64,000 nt of DNA from an uncultured Tenacibaculum sp. (GTDB lineage: Bacteria > Bacteroidota > Bacteroidia > Flavobacteriales > Flavobacteriaceae). The stretch covers positions 185,313-249,312 of the forward strand of contig NZ_CANMMT010000002.1 in NCBI RefSeq assembly GCF_947499065.1. The letters run 5' to 3'. Below the pieces are notes generated by a model, which made no database searches, was not told the origin of the DNA, and saw nothing but the letters and a program-made list of their open reading frames with translations. The first letter of the stretch is position 1, and the number at the start of each line of letters is the position of its first letter. Shown piece by piece: positions 42,772 through 51,903 of the stretch. Both the position numbers and the translations under genes were made by a program.

Positions 42772-43959
42772 ATGAAAAGAGTAATAGTAGGACTTTCAGG
42801 AGGTGTAGATAGTAGTGTAACAGCATACTTACTAAAAGAGCAAGGTTATGAAGTTATAGGCTTGTTTATGAAAAACTGGCATGACGATTCGGTAACTATT
42901 TCCGATGAATGTCCTTGGTTAGAAGATAGCAACGATGCAATGATTGTTGCAGAAAAATTAGGAATACCTTTCCAAACTGTAGACTTAAGTGAACAATATA
43001 AAGAACGTATAGTAGATTATATGTTCAATGAGTATGAGAAAGGTCGTACTCCAAATCCAGATGTTTTATGTAATCGAGAAATTAAGTTTGATGTATTTAT
43101 GGATATTGCATTAGGTTTAGGAGCAGATTACGTAGCTACTGGTCACTATTGTAGAAAATCAGAAGAAATAATTGACGGAAAGCCAGTATATAAATTATTA
43201 GCAGGAAAAGATACTAATAAAGATCAGTCCTACTTTTTGTGTCAGTTGTCTCAAAAACAATTATCAAAAGCATTATTTCCAATAGGTGAGTTAACAAAGC
43301 CAGAAGTTAGAGAAATAGCAAAAGAGGCTGATTTAATTACAGCAGATAAAAAGGATTCTCAAGGATTATGTTTTATAGGTAAGGTAAGATTACCAGATTT
43401 TTTGCAACAAAAATTACAACCTAAAGAGGGGCAAATCATAAGAATACCGAACAGTTTTGAGCAATATAATAGAGTAGCTCCAAAATTTGAAAATAAAGAA
43501 GCAGAATTAGAGTATTTATCAACTAAATTTTCATACAAAAAAGAAGATGGAGATGTGGTAGGTAAACACCAAGGAGCTCATTATTTTACCAAAGGACAAC
43601 GTAAAGGATTAGCTGTTGGAGGAACAAAAGAACCATTATTTGTTATTGAGACTGATGTAGATGAGAATATAATTTATACTGGAGAAGGTAAAAATCATTC
43701 AGGTTTATATAGAAACGTTTTATTTGTTTCTAATGAGGAGCTACATTGGGTACGTACCGATTTAGCATTAAATCCAGGTGAAGAAATGGAAGTTGAAGCG
43801 AGGATACGTTATCGTCAGAAATTAGAAAAAGCAAGATTATATAGTGTAGAAAAAGGCTTATATGTTGCCTTTGAAAATCCACAATCAGCTATTCAAGAAG
43901 GACAATTTGTTGCTTGGTATAAAGATGAAGAACTTTTAGGTTCTGGTGTCATTTCTTAA
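42772..43959 (+). CDS. mnmA: tRNA-specific 2-thiouridylase MnmA
   Basis: The start is ATG 42772 (395 residues), since the longer TTG start at 42751 overlaps the -7 box. MnmA uses ATP and a relayed sulfur to make 2-thiouridine at wobble position 34 of Lys, Glu and Gln tRNAs. Motifs: PP-loop [16 protein letters not shown] (residues 6-21), first catalytic Cys in [13 protein letters not shown], second in [13 protein letters not shown], and the GHYCR and DQSYFLCQL segments. It has the usual length with the C-terminal beta-barrel domain. A terminator follows. Confidence 0.95.
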   Translation: MKRVIVGLSGGVDSSVTAYLLKEQGYEVIGLFMKNWHDDSVTISDECPWLEDSNDAMIVAEKLGIPFQTVDLSEQYKERIVDYMFNEYEKGRTPNPDVLCNREIKFDVFMDIALGLGADYVATGHYCRKSEEIIDGKPVYKLLAGKDTNKDQSYFLCQLSQKQLSKALFPIGELTKPEVREIAKEADLITADKKDSQGLCFIGKVRLPDFLQQKLQPKEGQIIRIPNSFEQYNRVAPKFENKEAELEYLSTKFSYKKEDGDVVGKHQGAHYFTKGQRKGLAVGGTKEPLFVIETDVDENIIYTGEGKNHSGLYRNVLFVSNEELHWVRTDLALNPGEEMEVEARIRYRQKLEKARLYSVEKGLYVAFENPQSAIQEGQFVAWYKDEELLGSGVIS

Positions 43960-43983
43960 AAAGTAATTTATTATAAAATTAAG

Positions 43984-44007
43984 CCTCGAATTATTCGAGG
44001 TTTTTTT
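43984..44007 (+). terminator. terminator of mnmA
   Basis: CCTCGAA / TTCGAGG, a 7-bp stem with a three-base loop followed by seven T. Confidence 0.75.
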
Positions 44008-44040
44008 GTGCTTACTATTTAATGATTGTACATTTACCTT

Positions 44041-44982
44041 ATGCAAAATAAGATTACTAAATTATTTAATATACAATACCCAATTATTCAAGGAGGAATG
44101 ATTTGGGTTTCAGGATGGAAGTTAGCATCTGCTGTATCTAATGCAGGTGGTTTAGGTTTAATTGGAGCTGGATCGATGTATCCGGAAGTGCTAAGAGAAC
44201 ACATACAGAAGTGTAAAAAAGCAACAGACAAACCTTTTGGAGTTAATGTACCAATGTTATATCCAGATATCGAAAAGATTATGGATATTATTGTTGAAGA
44301 AGGAGTGAAGATTGTTTTTACTTCAGCTGGAAACCCAAAAACATGGACTAACTTTTTAAAAGAAAAAGGAATTACAGTAGTCCATGTAGTAAGTTCGGTA
44401 AAGTTTGCATTAAAATCGGAAGCTGCTGGTGTTGATGCGGTAGTTTGTGAAGGCTTTGAAGCTGGTGGTCATAATGGTAGAGAAGAGACAACTACATTTA
44501 CGTTAATACCAATGGTAAAAGAACAGGTAAGCATACCAGTTATATCTGCAGGAGGAATAGGAACAGGAAGAGGTATGTTGGCAGCAATGGTTTTAGGTGC
44601 TGATGGAGTTCAAATAGGAAGTCGCTTTGCAGCAACAAAAGAATCTTCTGCTCACGATAATTTTAAACAAACTATTCTTGGGGTTAAAGATGGTGATACT
44701 CATTTAACCTTGAAAGAACTGGCACCAGTACGTTTGGTTAAAAATAAGTTTTACAATGAAGTTCAAGAATTGTATCAACAAAATCCTTCAATAGAGGAAA
44801 TAAAAGAGTTATTAGGTAGAGCTAGAGCTAAAAAAGGAATGTTTGAAGGAGATTTGGAAGAAGGAGAGTTAGAAATAGGACAAGTAGCTGGATTAATCCA
44901 TGAAATAAAACCTGCAAAAGAAGTTTTAGAAAGTATAATAGCAGAGTTTAATGAAGTTAAAATCTCAATGGACTCATTGTAG
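44041..44982 (+). CDS. nitronate monooxygenase family flavoprotein (second copy)
   Basis: I use ATG 44041 (313 residues), giving the family N-terminus QNKITKLFNIQYPIIQGGMI; a TTG at 44026 is too close to the mnmA terminator and overlaps a possible -7 element (TACATTTA). Family motifs: NAGGLGLIGAGSM, CEGFEAGGHNGREE near the catalytic region and PVISAGGIGTGRGM with GADGVQIGSRFAAT for FMN phosphate. It is a distant relative of the 17449 gene and does not carry that gene's palindromic operator. Substrate unknown. Confidence 0.87.
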   Translation: MQNKITKLFNIQYPIIQGGMIWVSGWKLASAVSNAGGLGLIGAGSMYPEVLREHIQKCKKATDKPFGVNVPMLYPDIEKIMDIIVEEGVKIVFTSAGNPKTWTNFLKEKGITVVHVVSSVKFALKSEAAGVDAVVCEGFEAGGHNGREETTTFTLIPMVKEQVSIPVISAGGIGTGRGMLAAMVLGADGVQIGSRFAATKESSAHDNFKQTILGVKDGDTHLTLKELAPVRLVKNKFYNEVQELYQQNPSIEEIKELLGRARAKKGMFEGDLEEGELEIGQVAGLIHEIKPAKEVLESIIAEFNEVKISMDSL

Positions 44983-45004
44983 TTTGAAAATTTTACTTGT
45001 ATAT

Positions 45005-45036
45005 AAAAAAGAGGAAGTTTAAACTTCCTCTTTTTT
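45005..45036. terminator. bidirectional terminator, 32-bp perfect palindrome
   Basis: Six A, then GAGGAAGTTT, mirrored exactly and ending in six T; centre 45020.5. It serves two convergent genes. Confidence 0.85.
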
Positions 45037-45053
45037 ATTTGGTTTATAATCTT

Positions 45054-46196
45054 TTAATAATTCACATAATCTACAATTTCTAATCCGTAACCAATCATAC
45101 CAACTCTCTTAGTCTGTTCAGTATTAGAAATTAAACGTAATTTATGAATATGTAAGTCGTGTAATATTTGAGCCCCAATACCAAAATCTCTGTTATCCAT
45201 GGTTACTTTAGGAGCTTTCATTATTCCTTTAGCTTGATTTTCTTTTAAACCACGTAAACGGTTTAATAAATTTAAAGCCTGACTCTGTTGGTTTATAAAA
45301 ATAATAGCACCTTTACCTTCGTCATTCACAACTTTAAACATCTGATCCAATTTCTTGTCAGCATTATTGGTTAAAGTTCCAAGAATATCATTATTAACAA
45401 GGGTTGAGTTTATTCTTGTTAAAATTGGTTCGTCCTTGCTCCAAGTTCCTTTGGTTAATGCAATATGGATTTGTTTATTTGTAGTTTGTTGGTAGGCACG
45501 TAAACGAAAATCTCCAAAACGAGTTTCAATATTAAAGTCTTCCTTTTTTTCAATTAAAGAATCGTGCTCCATTCTATAAGCTACCAAATCTTCAATAGAA
45601 ACTATTTTTAAATCAAAGTTCTTAGCAACTTCTAATAATTGAGGTAAACGAGCCATTGTACCATCCTCGTTCATAATTTCAACAATTACTCCGGCAGGTT
45701 CTAAGCCAGCTAATCGAGCAAAATCTATGGCAGCTTCAGTATGTCCTGTTCTTCTTAAAACACCTCCGTTTTTTGCTTTTAAAGGGAAGATGTGTCCAGG
45801 TCTGGCAAGTTCAAAAGGTTTAGTTTCAGGATCTACTAGAGCTTGTATAGTTTTAGCTCTATCAGAAGCAGAAATACCAGTAGTAACACCTTTACCTCGT
45901 AAGTCTACAGATACAGTGAAAGCAGTTTCCATAGGATCAGTATTGTTGTTTACCATCATTCCTAACTCTAATTCTTTACATCTGTCTTCAGTAAGAGGAG
46001 TACAAATTAATCCTCTTCCATGAGTTGCCATAAAGTTGATCATTTCTGGTGTAACTTTATTAGCAGCGGCAAGAAAATCACCTTCATTTTCACGATCTTC
46101 ATCATCAACGACAATAATAACTTTACCGTTTTTTATGTCTTCAATAGCTTCTTCAATCGTGTTTAATTTAACTTTAGCTGTTGTGTGTGTTGTCAT
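45054..46196 (-). CDS. ribB: 3,4-dihydroxy-2-butanone 4-phosphate synthase with degenerate GTP cyclohydrolase II domain
   Basis: A 380-residue RibBA-type protein. Residues ~10-210 are RibB (VVDDEDRENEGDFLAAANK; HGRGLICTPL; RPGHIFPLKAKNGGVLRRTG; HTEAAIDFARLAGL), which makes the four-carbon unit of riboflavin from ribulose 5-phosphate. Residues ~215-380 have the fold of GTP cyclohydrolase II, but the zinc-binding Cys motif is gone: the expected region reads RINSTLVNNDILGTLTNN, and none of the three Cys is present. So only the RibB activity is supported, and a separate RibA should be elsewhere. It is last in the tpx-to-ribB operon, 2 bp after the LptF/G-like gene. Confidence 0.9.
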   Translation of the reverse strand: MTTHTTAKVKLNTIEEAIEDIKNGKVIIVVDDEDRENEGDFLAAANKVTPEMINFMATHGRGLICTPLTEDRCKELELGMMVNNNTDPMETAFTVSVDLRGKGVTTGISASDRAKTIQALVDPETKPFELARPGHIFPLKAKNGGVLRRTGHTEAAIDFARLAGLEPAGVIVEIMNEDGTMARLPQLLEVAKNFDLKIVSIEDLVAYRMEHDSLIEKKEDFNIETRFGDFRLRAYQQTTNKQIHIALTKGTWSKDEPILTRINSTLVNNDILGTLTNNADKKLDQMFKVVNDEGKGAIIFINQQSQALNLLNRLRGLKENQAKGIMKAPKVTMDNRDFGIGAQILHDLHIHKLRLISNTEQTKRVGMIGYGLEIVDYVNY

Positions 46197-46198
46197 TT

Positions 46199-47644
46199 TT
46201 ATGTTGTTTTCTCTTTTTTAGAGAATAGGTTGTTAAAAAAACTGAATAGTTTTGTAAAAAGCCCTTTTATATCAAAAAGCCCTTTGTCTTTAGTTGCTCT
46301 TATTGTTAATGTTAATGCCAAAGGTAGCATTAAAAATACACTTAGCCAAGATCCAGTTATAGCTGTAAGAGAGCTTTCTTCTGCTAAATTTCTTCCAAAA
46401 GTATTACTGAAAAAATAGGTTACATAAACTCCTATAGCTAAAATCATAGGCAGTCCCATACCTCCTTTTCGTATAATAGAACCAAGAGGGGCTCCAATAA
46501 AGAAAAGTAATAAACAAGAGAAAGAAAAAGCTACCCTGTTATAAAACTCAATATCGTATAGGTTAAGATACTTTCTTTTGTTCTTTAAGGTTTGTTTATT
46601 AGATTTATTATTACTTATTGTACGTTTTATTTTTGAGATTGAACTATTGAGAATACTTTGTTGTTCTTTAAGTTCAAAGTTTTCTAGTAGGTTAAGAGAA
46701 AGATCTTTACTGATTAATGAATCTGGATAGGAATGTAAATTATCAATGTCTATGTTTAAGAAAAGGTTTTTAGCTCTATTAGAAATAAAATCATCGTAAT
46801 TTTCTTTCATAGTAGGCAATGTATCTTTCAATTGATTTAAACTTAACATGTTATATTGCCTAGTGTATCTTTCAGTTTCAACACTATCTCCAGCCAAAGA
46901 TGAAATATCAATATTAATAATATATTCATCAAAATAAGCATGAGAAGCAGGCATTTTATCTTTATCTATTGGGGAATTATTTTTTATATGACGTTCAAAA
47001 TAATAACCATCTTCTAAGATTAATGTCATATATCTACTTCCTTCTTCAGTAATAATTTTACCTTTTTCAGCAGTTATAATCTTGTTATTACCTTTTTTAG
47101 CAGATAAATCATAAATCATTACCTTTTTTAAAAGGTTTTCATCTTCACCATATTTTTCATCAAACTTAATTTGAAAATTAGGCAACTCACTATTAAAACT
47201 ACCAGCTACTAGCGCAATTGCAGGTTGTTTCTTTTTGATGTTAATTTTCATATTTAACTGTTTTAACATAGCATATGGGTATACATTGTTTAAAAACAAG
47301 AAGTTAATACCACTTAATATGAATGTTAAAAAAATTAATGGGCGTACCATTCGAGGTAAAGAAACTCCAGCAGATTTACTAGCAGCAAACTCATAATTTT
47401 CAGATAAACTTCCTAAAGTCATGATTGATGAAAGTAATACTCCAATAGGTAGAGCCTGAGGAGCCATTAAAAGAGTTGTATACCAAAGAAATTTTAAAAT
47501 AATTGGAACACTAATACCCTTACCTGCAAAATTATCAAAAGCAAGCCACATGGCTTGCATTACTAATACAAATAAAATGATTAGGAAAGTTGCTAAAAAA
47601 GGTCTTAAAAAACTTTTTAAAATATATCTGTCTAGTATTTTCAC
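46199..47644 (-). CDS. LptF/LptG family permease
   Basis: A 481-residue inner-membrane protein of the YjgP/YjgQ family, which with LptB pulls lipopolysaccharide from the inner membrane. Three helices at the N-terminus (PFLATFLIILFVLVMQAMWL; IVLFLTFILSGINF-type) and three at the C-terminus (VAFSFSCLLLFFIGAPLGSI; LPMILAIGVYVTYFF) flank a beta-jellyroll periplasmic region. The segment FSCLLLFFIGAPLGSIIRKG is a family hallmark. Length is ~120 above the classic form because of an extended periplasmic insert. It lies between ribB (2 bp) and the LolA-like gene (90 bp). Confidence 0.88.
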   Translation of the reverse strand: MKILDRYILKSFLRPFLATFLIILFVLVMQAMWLAFDNFAGKGISVPIILKFLWYTTLLMAPQALPIGVLLSSIMTLGSLSENYEFAASKSAGVSLPRMVRPLIFLTFILSGINFLFLNNVYPYAMLKQLNMKINIKKKQPAIALVAGSFNSELPNFQIKFDEKYGEDENLLKKVMIYDLSAKKGNNKIITAEKGKIITEEGSRYMTLILEDGYYFERHIKNNSPIDKDKMPASHAYFDEYIINIDISSLAGDSVETERYTRQYNMLSLNQLKDTLPTMKENYDDFISNRAKNLFLNIDIDNLHSYPDSLISKDLSLNLLENFELKEQQSILNSSISKIKRTISNNKSNKQTLKNKRKYLNLYDIEFYNRVAFSFSCLLLFFIGAPLGSIIRKGGMGLPMILAIGVYVTYFFSNTFGRNLAEESSLTAITGSWLSVFLMLPLALTLTIRATKDKGLFDIKGLFTKLFSFFNNLFSKKEKTT

Positions 47645-47734
47645 AGATGCAAAGTTAGTAGGTTAGGTGAATAAAAAAACAAAAGTTTTGTTAATGATTT
47701 TAAAAGTAATATTAACAAAACTTGATTTTAAGCA

Positions 47735-48391
47735 TTAATCGATATAATATCCTTGTTTTAAATACTTTTCTTTGTCAAAAGAGAATAAGTTTTTAGAAAT
47801 AGGCTGGTTGCTTTTAAACTTTGTAATAGTAAATGTTGTTTCTGCACCATTAGAACCTATTTGAACTAATTTATAAATGTGTTTTGTTTTTGCATCTATA
47901 CCTAGCTGTACTTTAACAATATCAGAATTACTATCAATAGGAGTTAAATCTACAAATTGAATTTTTCTACCATTATTATTTTTCAATTTCCCCATAGAGA
48001 AATTATAACCTTCTTTATAAAAAGTTAGTAATTTAGAAGGATAAATAAATCCATCTTCTTCATCTAAATCACCATTGGTAACACTAATTTCTTTTTCTTC
48101 TTGATTGATAACAACTAATTTTTTTCCATCAAAAAGAAAATGATTTCCTAAATAATCTAAGTTATATTTTTCTCCAGAAAGTGTAATTTTCCCTCTAATA
48201 GGTGGATCATTTGTAATACCTGCTTCTCGGTTTACTAAGGAAGAGTTAAAACCAATAATCATATTTTTATAAGCCCCCATCTTAGTAGATACTTCATCTA
48301 AAAGACTTTTAGCTTTTGAAGAAGTGTTTTGCCCAACTATGGTATTTAAGCTAATAAATAATCCAATAAATAATAATCCAACTTTTTTCAT
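47735..48391 (-). CDS. LolA-like outer-membrane lipoprotein carrier
   Basis: A 218-residue periplasmic protein with a signal peptide (MKKVGLLFIGLFISLNTIVG). The fold pattern matches the LolA type: helix KAKSLLDEVSTKMGAYKNMI, strand IGFNSSLVN and later strands with the hydrophobic groove (YNLDYLGNHFLFDGKKLVVI). LolA carries lipoproteins across the periplasm to the outer membrane. The gene is placed between ftsK and an LptF-type gene, a conserved order in Flavobacteria. Closest substrates are unknown. Confidence 0.82.
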   Translation of the reverse strand: MKKVGLLFIGLFISLNTIVGQNTSSKAKSLLDEVSTKMGAYKNMIIGFNSSLVNREAGITNDPPIRGKITLSGEKYNLDYLGNHFLFDGKKLVVINQEEKEISVTNGDLDEEDGFIYPSKLLTFYKEGYNFSMGKLKNNNGRKIQFVDLTPIDSNSDIVKVQLGIDAKTKHIYKLVQIGSNGAETTFTITKFKSNQPISKNLFSFDKEKYLKQGYYID

Positions 48392-48431
48392 TTTATTGTT
48401 TTGCTTCCGTTTTTCGGAATTTTTTTAATTG

Positions 48432-50882
48432 TTATTTTTTTTCGTTTTCTAATAATTGTTCTAGTGCAACAAAATCAGGAACTAATACTTGTCTGGCTTT
48501 ACTACCTTCGAAAGGACCAACAATTCCTGCTGCTTCTAATTGATCAATTAATCTACCTGCTCTGTTGTAACCTAGTTTCAATTTTCGTTGTAATAAAGAA
48601 GCTGAACCTTGCTGTGCTGTTACAATTACTTCAGCCGCTTCTCTAAAGAGCTTATCACGGTCTGCTATGTCTATATCAACATTTGTGCCACCTTCTTCGC
48701 CGACGTATTCTGGTAATAGATGAGCTTCTGGATAAGCACGTTGTGAACCAATAAAATCGGTTATTTTTTCTACTTCAGGAGTGTCAACAAATGCACATTG
48801 AATACGGGTAATATCGTTTCCTCCAGAATACAACATATCTCCACGACCAATTAACTGATCAGCACCAGGTGCATCTAAAATAGTTCTTGAATCTATTTTT
48901 GAAGTTACTCTAAATGCTATTCTGGCAGGGAAGTTGGCTTTAATAATACCAGTAATTACATTTACAGATGGACGTTGTGTTGCTACTATTAAGTGAATTC
49001 CAATAGCACGTGCTAGTTGTGCTAAACGAGCAATAGGAGTTTCTACTTCTTTACCAGCAGTCATAATTAAGTCAGCAAATTCATCAATAACTAAAACGAT
49101 GTATGGTAAAAATTTATGTCCATTCTCAGGATTTAATTTACGAGCTCTAAACTTAGCATTGTATTCCTTAATATTACGTACCATTGCTGTTTTCAACAGG
49201 TCGTAACGAGCGTCCATTTCGATACAAAGTGAATTTAAAGTATTTACTACTTTGGTGGTATCTGTAATAATAGCATCATCAGTATCTGGTAATTTAGCTA
49301 AATAATGACGCTCAATTTTATTAAATAAAGTAAGTTCTACTTTCTTTGGGTCAACTAACACGAACTTTACTTCAGCTGGATGTTTTCTATATAAAAGTGA
49401 GGTTAATACTGCATTTAATCCTACAGACTTTCCTTGACCAGTAGCACCTGCCATTAACAAGTGTGGCATTTTAGCTAAATCAACCACAAGAGTTTCGTTA
49501 GCAATTGTTTTACCTAATGCAATAGGTAGCTCCATTTGACTTTCTTGGAATTTCTTTGAAGAAATAACAGAATGCATTGAAACGATAGTAGATTTTTTAT
49601 TTGGTACTTCAATACCAATCGTTCCTTTACCAGGAATTGGAGCAATAATACGAATCCCTAATGCCGAAAGTGATAAAGCAATATCGTCTTCTAGATTTTT
49701 AATTTTTGAAATTCGAATACCTGCTTCGGGTACAATTTCATATAATGTAATTGTTGGACCTACAGTAGCTTTAATTTGAGCAATACCAATTTTGTAGTTT
49801 TTAAGTGTTTCTACAATTCGGTTTTTATTGGCTTCAAGTTCCTCAGGGTCTATTGAAATTGTTTCGTTATACTCTTTTAATAAGTTGAATGTTGGGAATT
49901 TATAATTACCTAATTCTAAAGTAGGATCAAATTCACCAAAATCCTTCACTAATTGGTTCGATAGGTTCTCAGTAACACTTTTTTCTTCTGAAACTTTTTC
50001 GATAGCTACTTCAACTTCTTTCTTTGTTTCTTCAGAAACCGTTAAAGTTGGTTCATTATCTATATTAGGGTCTAAAACAACTTCCTCTTTATTTACAGTA
50101 GGAGGGGGAGTTGAAGTTTGTGTTTCTGAATGTTTAGAAATTGTTGGCTGTAAATCTTCAACTGAAATTTCGAAACTAGATTTTTTACTTTCTATTTCAG
50201 TCTTCTCTTCTTCTTTAATTTTTTCTGAAGCTTTTTCTTTTGCAGCTATTTCAGCAGCTGCTTTTTTAGCATCCTGTTTTTCCTTATTTGACTTTATTTG
50301 CTCGTTTATTTTCTCAGGTGTAATGCTAAATCGTGTAATTAAGTAAGTGATTAAGAAGAATAATAATAATATTATGACACCGGTTTTACCTAAAAACGTT
50401 TGTAAGTATTCATTAAGCTCAAACCCAATAACACCTGATAATAATGCATTCTTTTTTTCTACAAATCCTAAGGCTGTAGAAATCCAAAGCATTATTAATA
50501 ATCCCCAGTTCCAAGAAGGCAATATTCTTTTTAGGTTTGCTTGAAGTAAAACTCTAGAGCCAGTTAAAAATAAAGTAAGAGGGATAAGAAAAGACCCCAA
50601 TCCAAAACCTTTATAAATAAAAAAGTTGCTCAATTTAGCTCCTATTTTACCTAGTAAGTTCTTAGTCGGAATTTTTTTATCTGCAAATTGAGTTAAAGTG
50701 CTTTGATCTTCTTGCCAAGAAAAGAAAAAAGAGATGAAAGCAACTGTTAAAAATATTGAAAACAGTATTAAAAATGCACCAGTAATAGTTTGATTTTGTC
50801 TATTAGAAAAGAAAGACGAAACCTTTTTAAATAAATTGGTTTTAGGTTGTTTTTTTTGAACAGTTGTCTTTTTTTTTGCCAT
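48432..50882 (-). CDS. ftsK: DNA translocase FtsK
   Basis: An 816-residue FtsK/SpoIIIE protein that couples cell division with chromosome segregation. Four to five membrane helices occupy residues ~30-190, then a charged linker (~195-320). The motor domain (~330-740) has Walker A in LLMAGATGQGKSVGLNAVL and Walker B in YIVLVIDEFADLIMTAG, with LARAIGIHLIVATQRPS. The gamma domain (~750-816) recognises KOPS-like sites (GSASLLQRKLKLGYNRAGRL). It ends 40 bp upstream of the LolA-like gene, in the same direction. Confidence 0.95.
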   Translation of the reverse strand: MAKKKTTVQKKQPKTNLFKKVSSFFSNRQNQTITGAFLILFSIFLTVAFISFFFSWQEDQSTLTQFADKKIPTKNLLGKIGAKLSNFFIYKGFGLGSFLIPLTLFLTGSRVLLQANLKRILPSWNWGLLIMLWISTALGFVEKKNALLSGVIGFELNEYLQTFLGKTGVIILLLFFLITYLITRFSITPEKINEQIKSNKEKQDAKKAAAEIAAKEKASEKIKEEEKTEIESKKSSFEISVEDLQPTISKHSETQTSTPPPTVNKEEVVLDPNIDNEPTLTVSEETKKEVEVAIEKVSEEKSVTENLSNQLVKDFGEFDPTLELGNYKFPTFNLLKEYNETISIDPEELEANKNRIVETLKNYKIGIAQIKATVGPTITLYEIVPEAGIRISKIKNLEDDIALSLSALGIRIIAPIPGKGTIGIEVPNKKSTIVSMHSVISSKKFQESQMELPIALGKTIANETLVVDLAKMPHLLMAGATGQGKSVGLNAVLTSLLYRKHPAEVKFVLVDPKKVELTLFNKIERHYLAKLPDTDDAIITDTTKVVNTLNSLCIEMDARYDLLKTAMVRNIKEYNAKFRARKLNPENGHKFLPYIVLVIDEFADLIMTAGKEVETPIARLAQLARAIGIHLIVATQRPSVNVITGIIKANFPARIAFRVTSKIDSRTILDAPGADQLIGRGDMLYSGGNDITRIQCAFVDTPEVEKITDFIGSQRAYPEAHLLPEYVGEEGGTNVDIDIADRDKLFREAAEVIVTAQQGSASLLQRKLKLGYNRAGRLIDQLEAAGIVGPFEGSKARQVLVPDFVALEQLLENEKK

Positions 50883-50909
50883 GTATTTTTGTTAGAAATA
50901 AATTGAACG

Positions 50910-51290
50910 CTACAATATAGCTATTATTTTAGGAAGATAGATAATACCAGCAATTACTAGTGATATTAAAGCAGCAAAAGCAGGTGCTCCAGCTGCGATG
51001 TCTTTTATAAAACCAATTTTTTTGTGGTAATCTGGATGAATGAAATCTGCAACCTTTTCAACCGCAGTATTTAAAGCTTCAGCAACTAAAACCATACCAA
51101 TTGCTAAACATTGAAACATCCATTCAGAAGCAGAAATATCAAAGTAAAAACCAACAATAGTAGCTATGATAGCAATACTAAATTGTGCTTTAATACTATC
51201 TTCTGTGGTAATTAATAACCACATTCCTTTTAAGGCAAACTTCATACTACGGAGTCTGCCTTTAAAATATCCATCATTCGGGTTTTTCAT
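50910..51290 (-). CDS. dgkA: diacylglycerol kinase family protein (DgkA-type)
   Basis: A 126-residue small inner-membrane kinase with three helices. The family motif is VLVAEALNTAVEKVADFIHP, followed by KDIAAGAPAFAALISLVIAG. It phosphorylates diacylglycerol or undecaprenol to recycle lipid carriers. The upstream end is only 4 bp from the tpx stop and it lies 27 bp before ftsK. The N-terminal FALKGMWLLITTEDSIKAQF is conserved in the family. Which lipid is used cannot be told. Confidence 0.9.
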   Translation of the reverse strand: MKNPNDGYFKGRLRSMKFALKGMWLLITTEDSIKAQFSIAIIATIVGFYFDISASEWMFQCLAIGMVLVAEALNTAVEKVADFIHPDYHKKIGFIKDIAAGAPAFAALISLVIAGIIYLPKIIAIL

Positions 51291-51294
51291 AAAT

Positions 51295-51792
51295 CTATAG
51301 AGCTTTTAAAGCAGCTTCATAATTTGGCTCATCAACAATTTCTGAAACTTGTTCAGTATATGTAACGTTACCTTCTTCATTTATAATAACAATACAACGA
51401 GAGTGTAATCCAGAAAGAGGCCCATCTTTAATTTCTAAACCATAATCTTTACCAAAACTACCTGTAGAAAAATCAGATAACATTACAACGTTTTCTATTC
51501 CTTCAGCTCCACAAAAACGTCCTTGTGCAAAAGGTAAATCTCTAGAAATACATAAAACTTTAGTGTTTTCTAAGCTAGATGCTTTTTTATTGAATTCTCT
51601 AACCGAAGTAGCACATGTTCCAGTGTCAACACTTGGAAAAATATTTAAAATTAATCGGCTTCCCGAAAAATCATTTAAACTTTTGATTGATAAATCTGTT
51701 GCTGCTAATGAAAAATCCATTGCTTTATTTCCAGTTTCAGGTAAGTTACCTACTGTTTCTACTGGGTTTCCTTGTAATGTTATTGAAGCCAT
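51295..51792 (-). CDS. tpx: thiol peroxidase (Tpx)
   Basis: A 165-residue atypical 2-Cys peroxiredoxin. The peroxidatic Cys lies in PSVDTGTCATSVREFN and the resolving Cys in LPFAQGRFCGAEG, at the spacing of Tpx. The N-terminus (ITLQGNPVETVGNLPETGNK) and the length match the family. It reduces hydroperoxides with thioredoxin. It is the first gene of the operon towards ribB, with a -7 box 22 bp upstream, and is divergent from a MATE exporter gene. Confidence 0.95.
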   Translation of the reverse strand: MASITLQGNPVETVGNLPETGNKAMDFSLAATDLSIKSLNDFSGSRLILNIFPSVDTGTCATSVREFNKKASSLENTKVLCISRDLPFAQGRFCGAEGIENVVMLSDFSTGSFGKDYGLEIKDGPLSGLHSRCIVIINEEGNVTYTEQVSEIVDEPNYEAALKAL

Positions 51793-51814
51793 TTTTTTCA
51801 GTTTTTAAGAAAAT

Positions 51815-51822
51815 CAAAGGTA
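51815..51822 (-). promoter_or_regulatory. -7 box of tpx
   Basis: Minus-strand TACCTTTG, an exact TAnnTTTG match, 22 bp before the tpx ATG. Confidence 0.5.
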
Positions 51823-51874
51823 ATTAAATTTATTAAAAAATTAAGAAGATAAAGGTAGTAGACTATTAAAAAGT

Positions 51875-51882
51875 TATCTTCG
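51875..51882 (+). promoter_or_regulatory. -7-like box of the MATE gene
   Basis: TATCTTCG differs by one base from TAnnTTTG and lies 21 bp before the TTG start at 51904. Confidence 0.35.
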
Positions 51883-51903
51883 CCTCTCGAAATAATATAA
51901 GTT

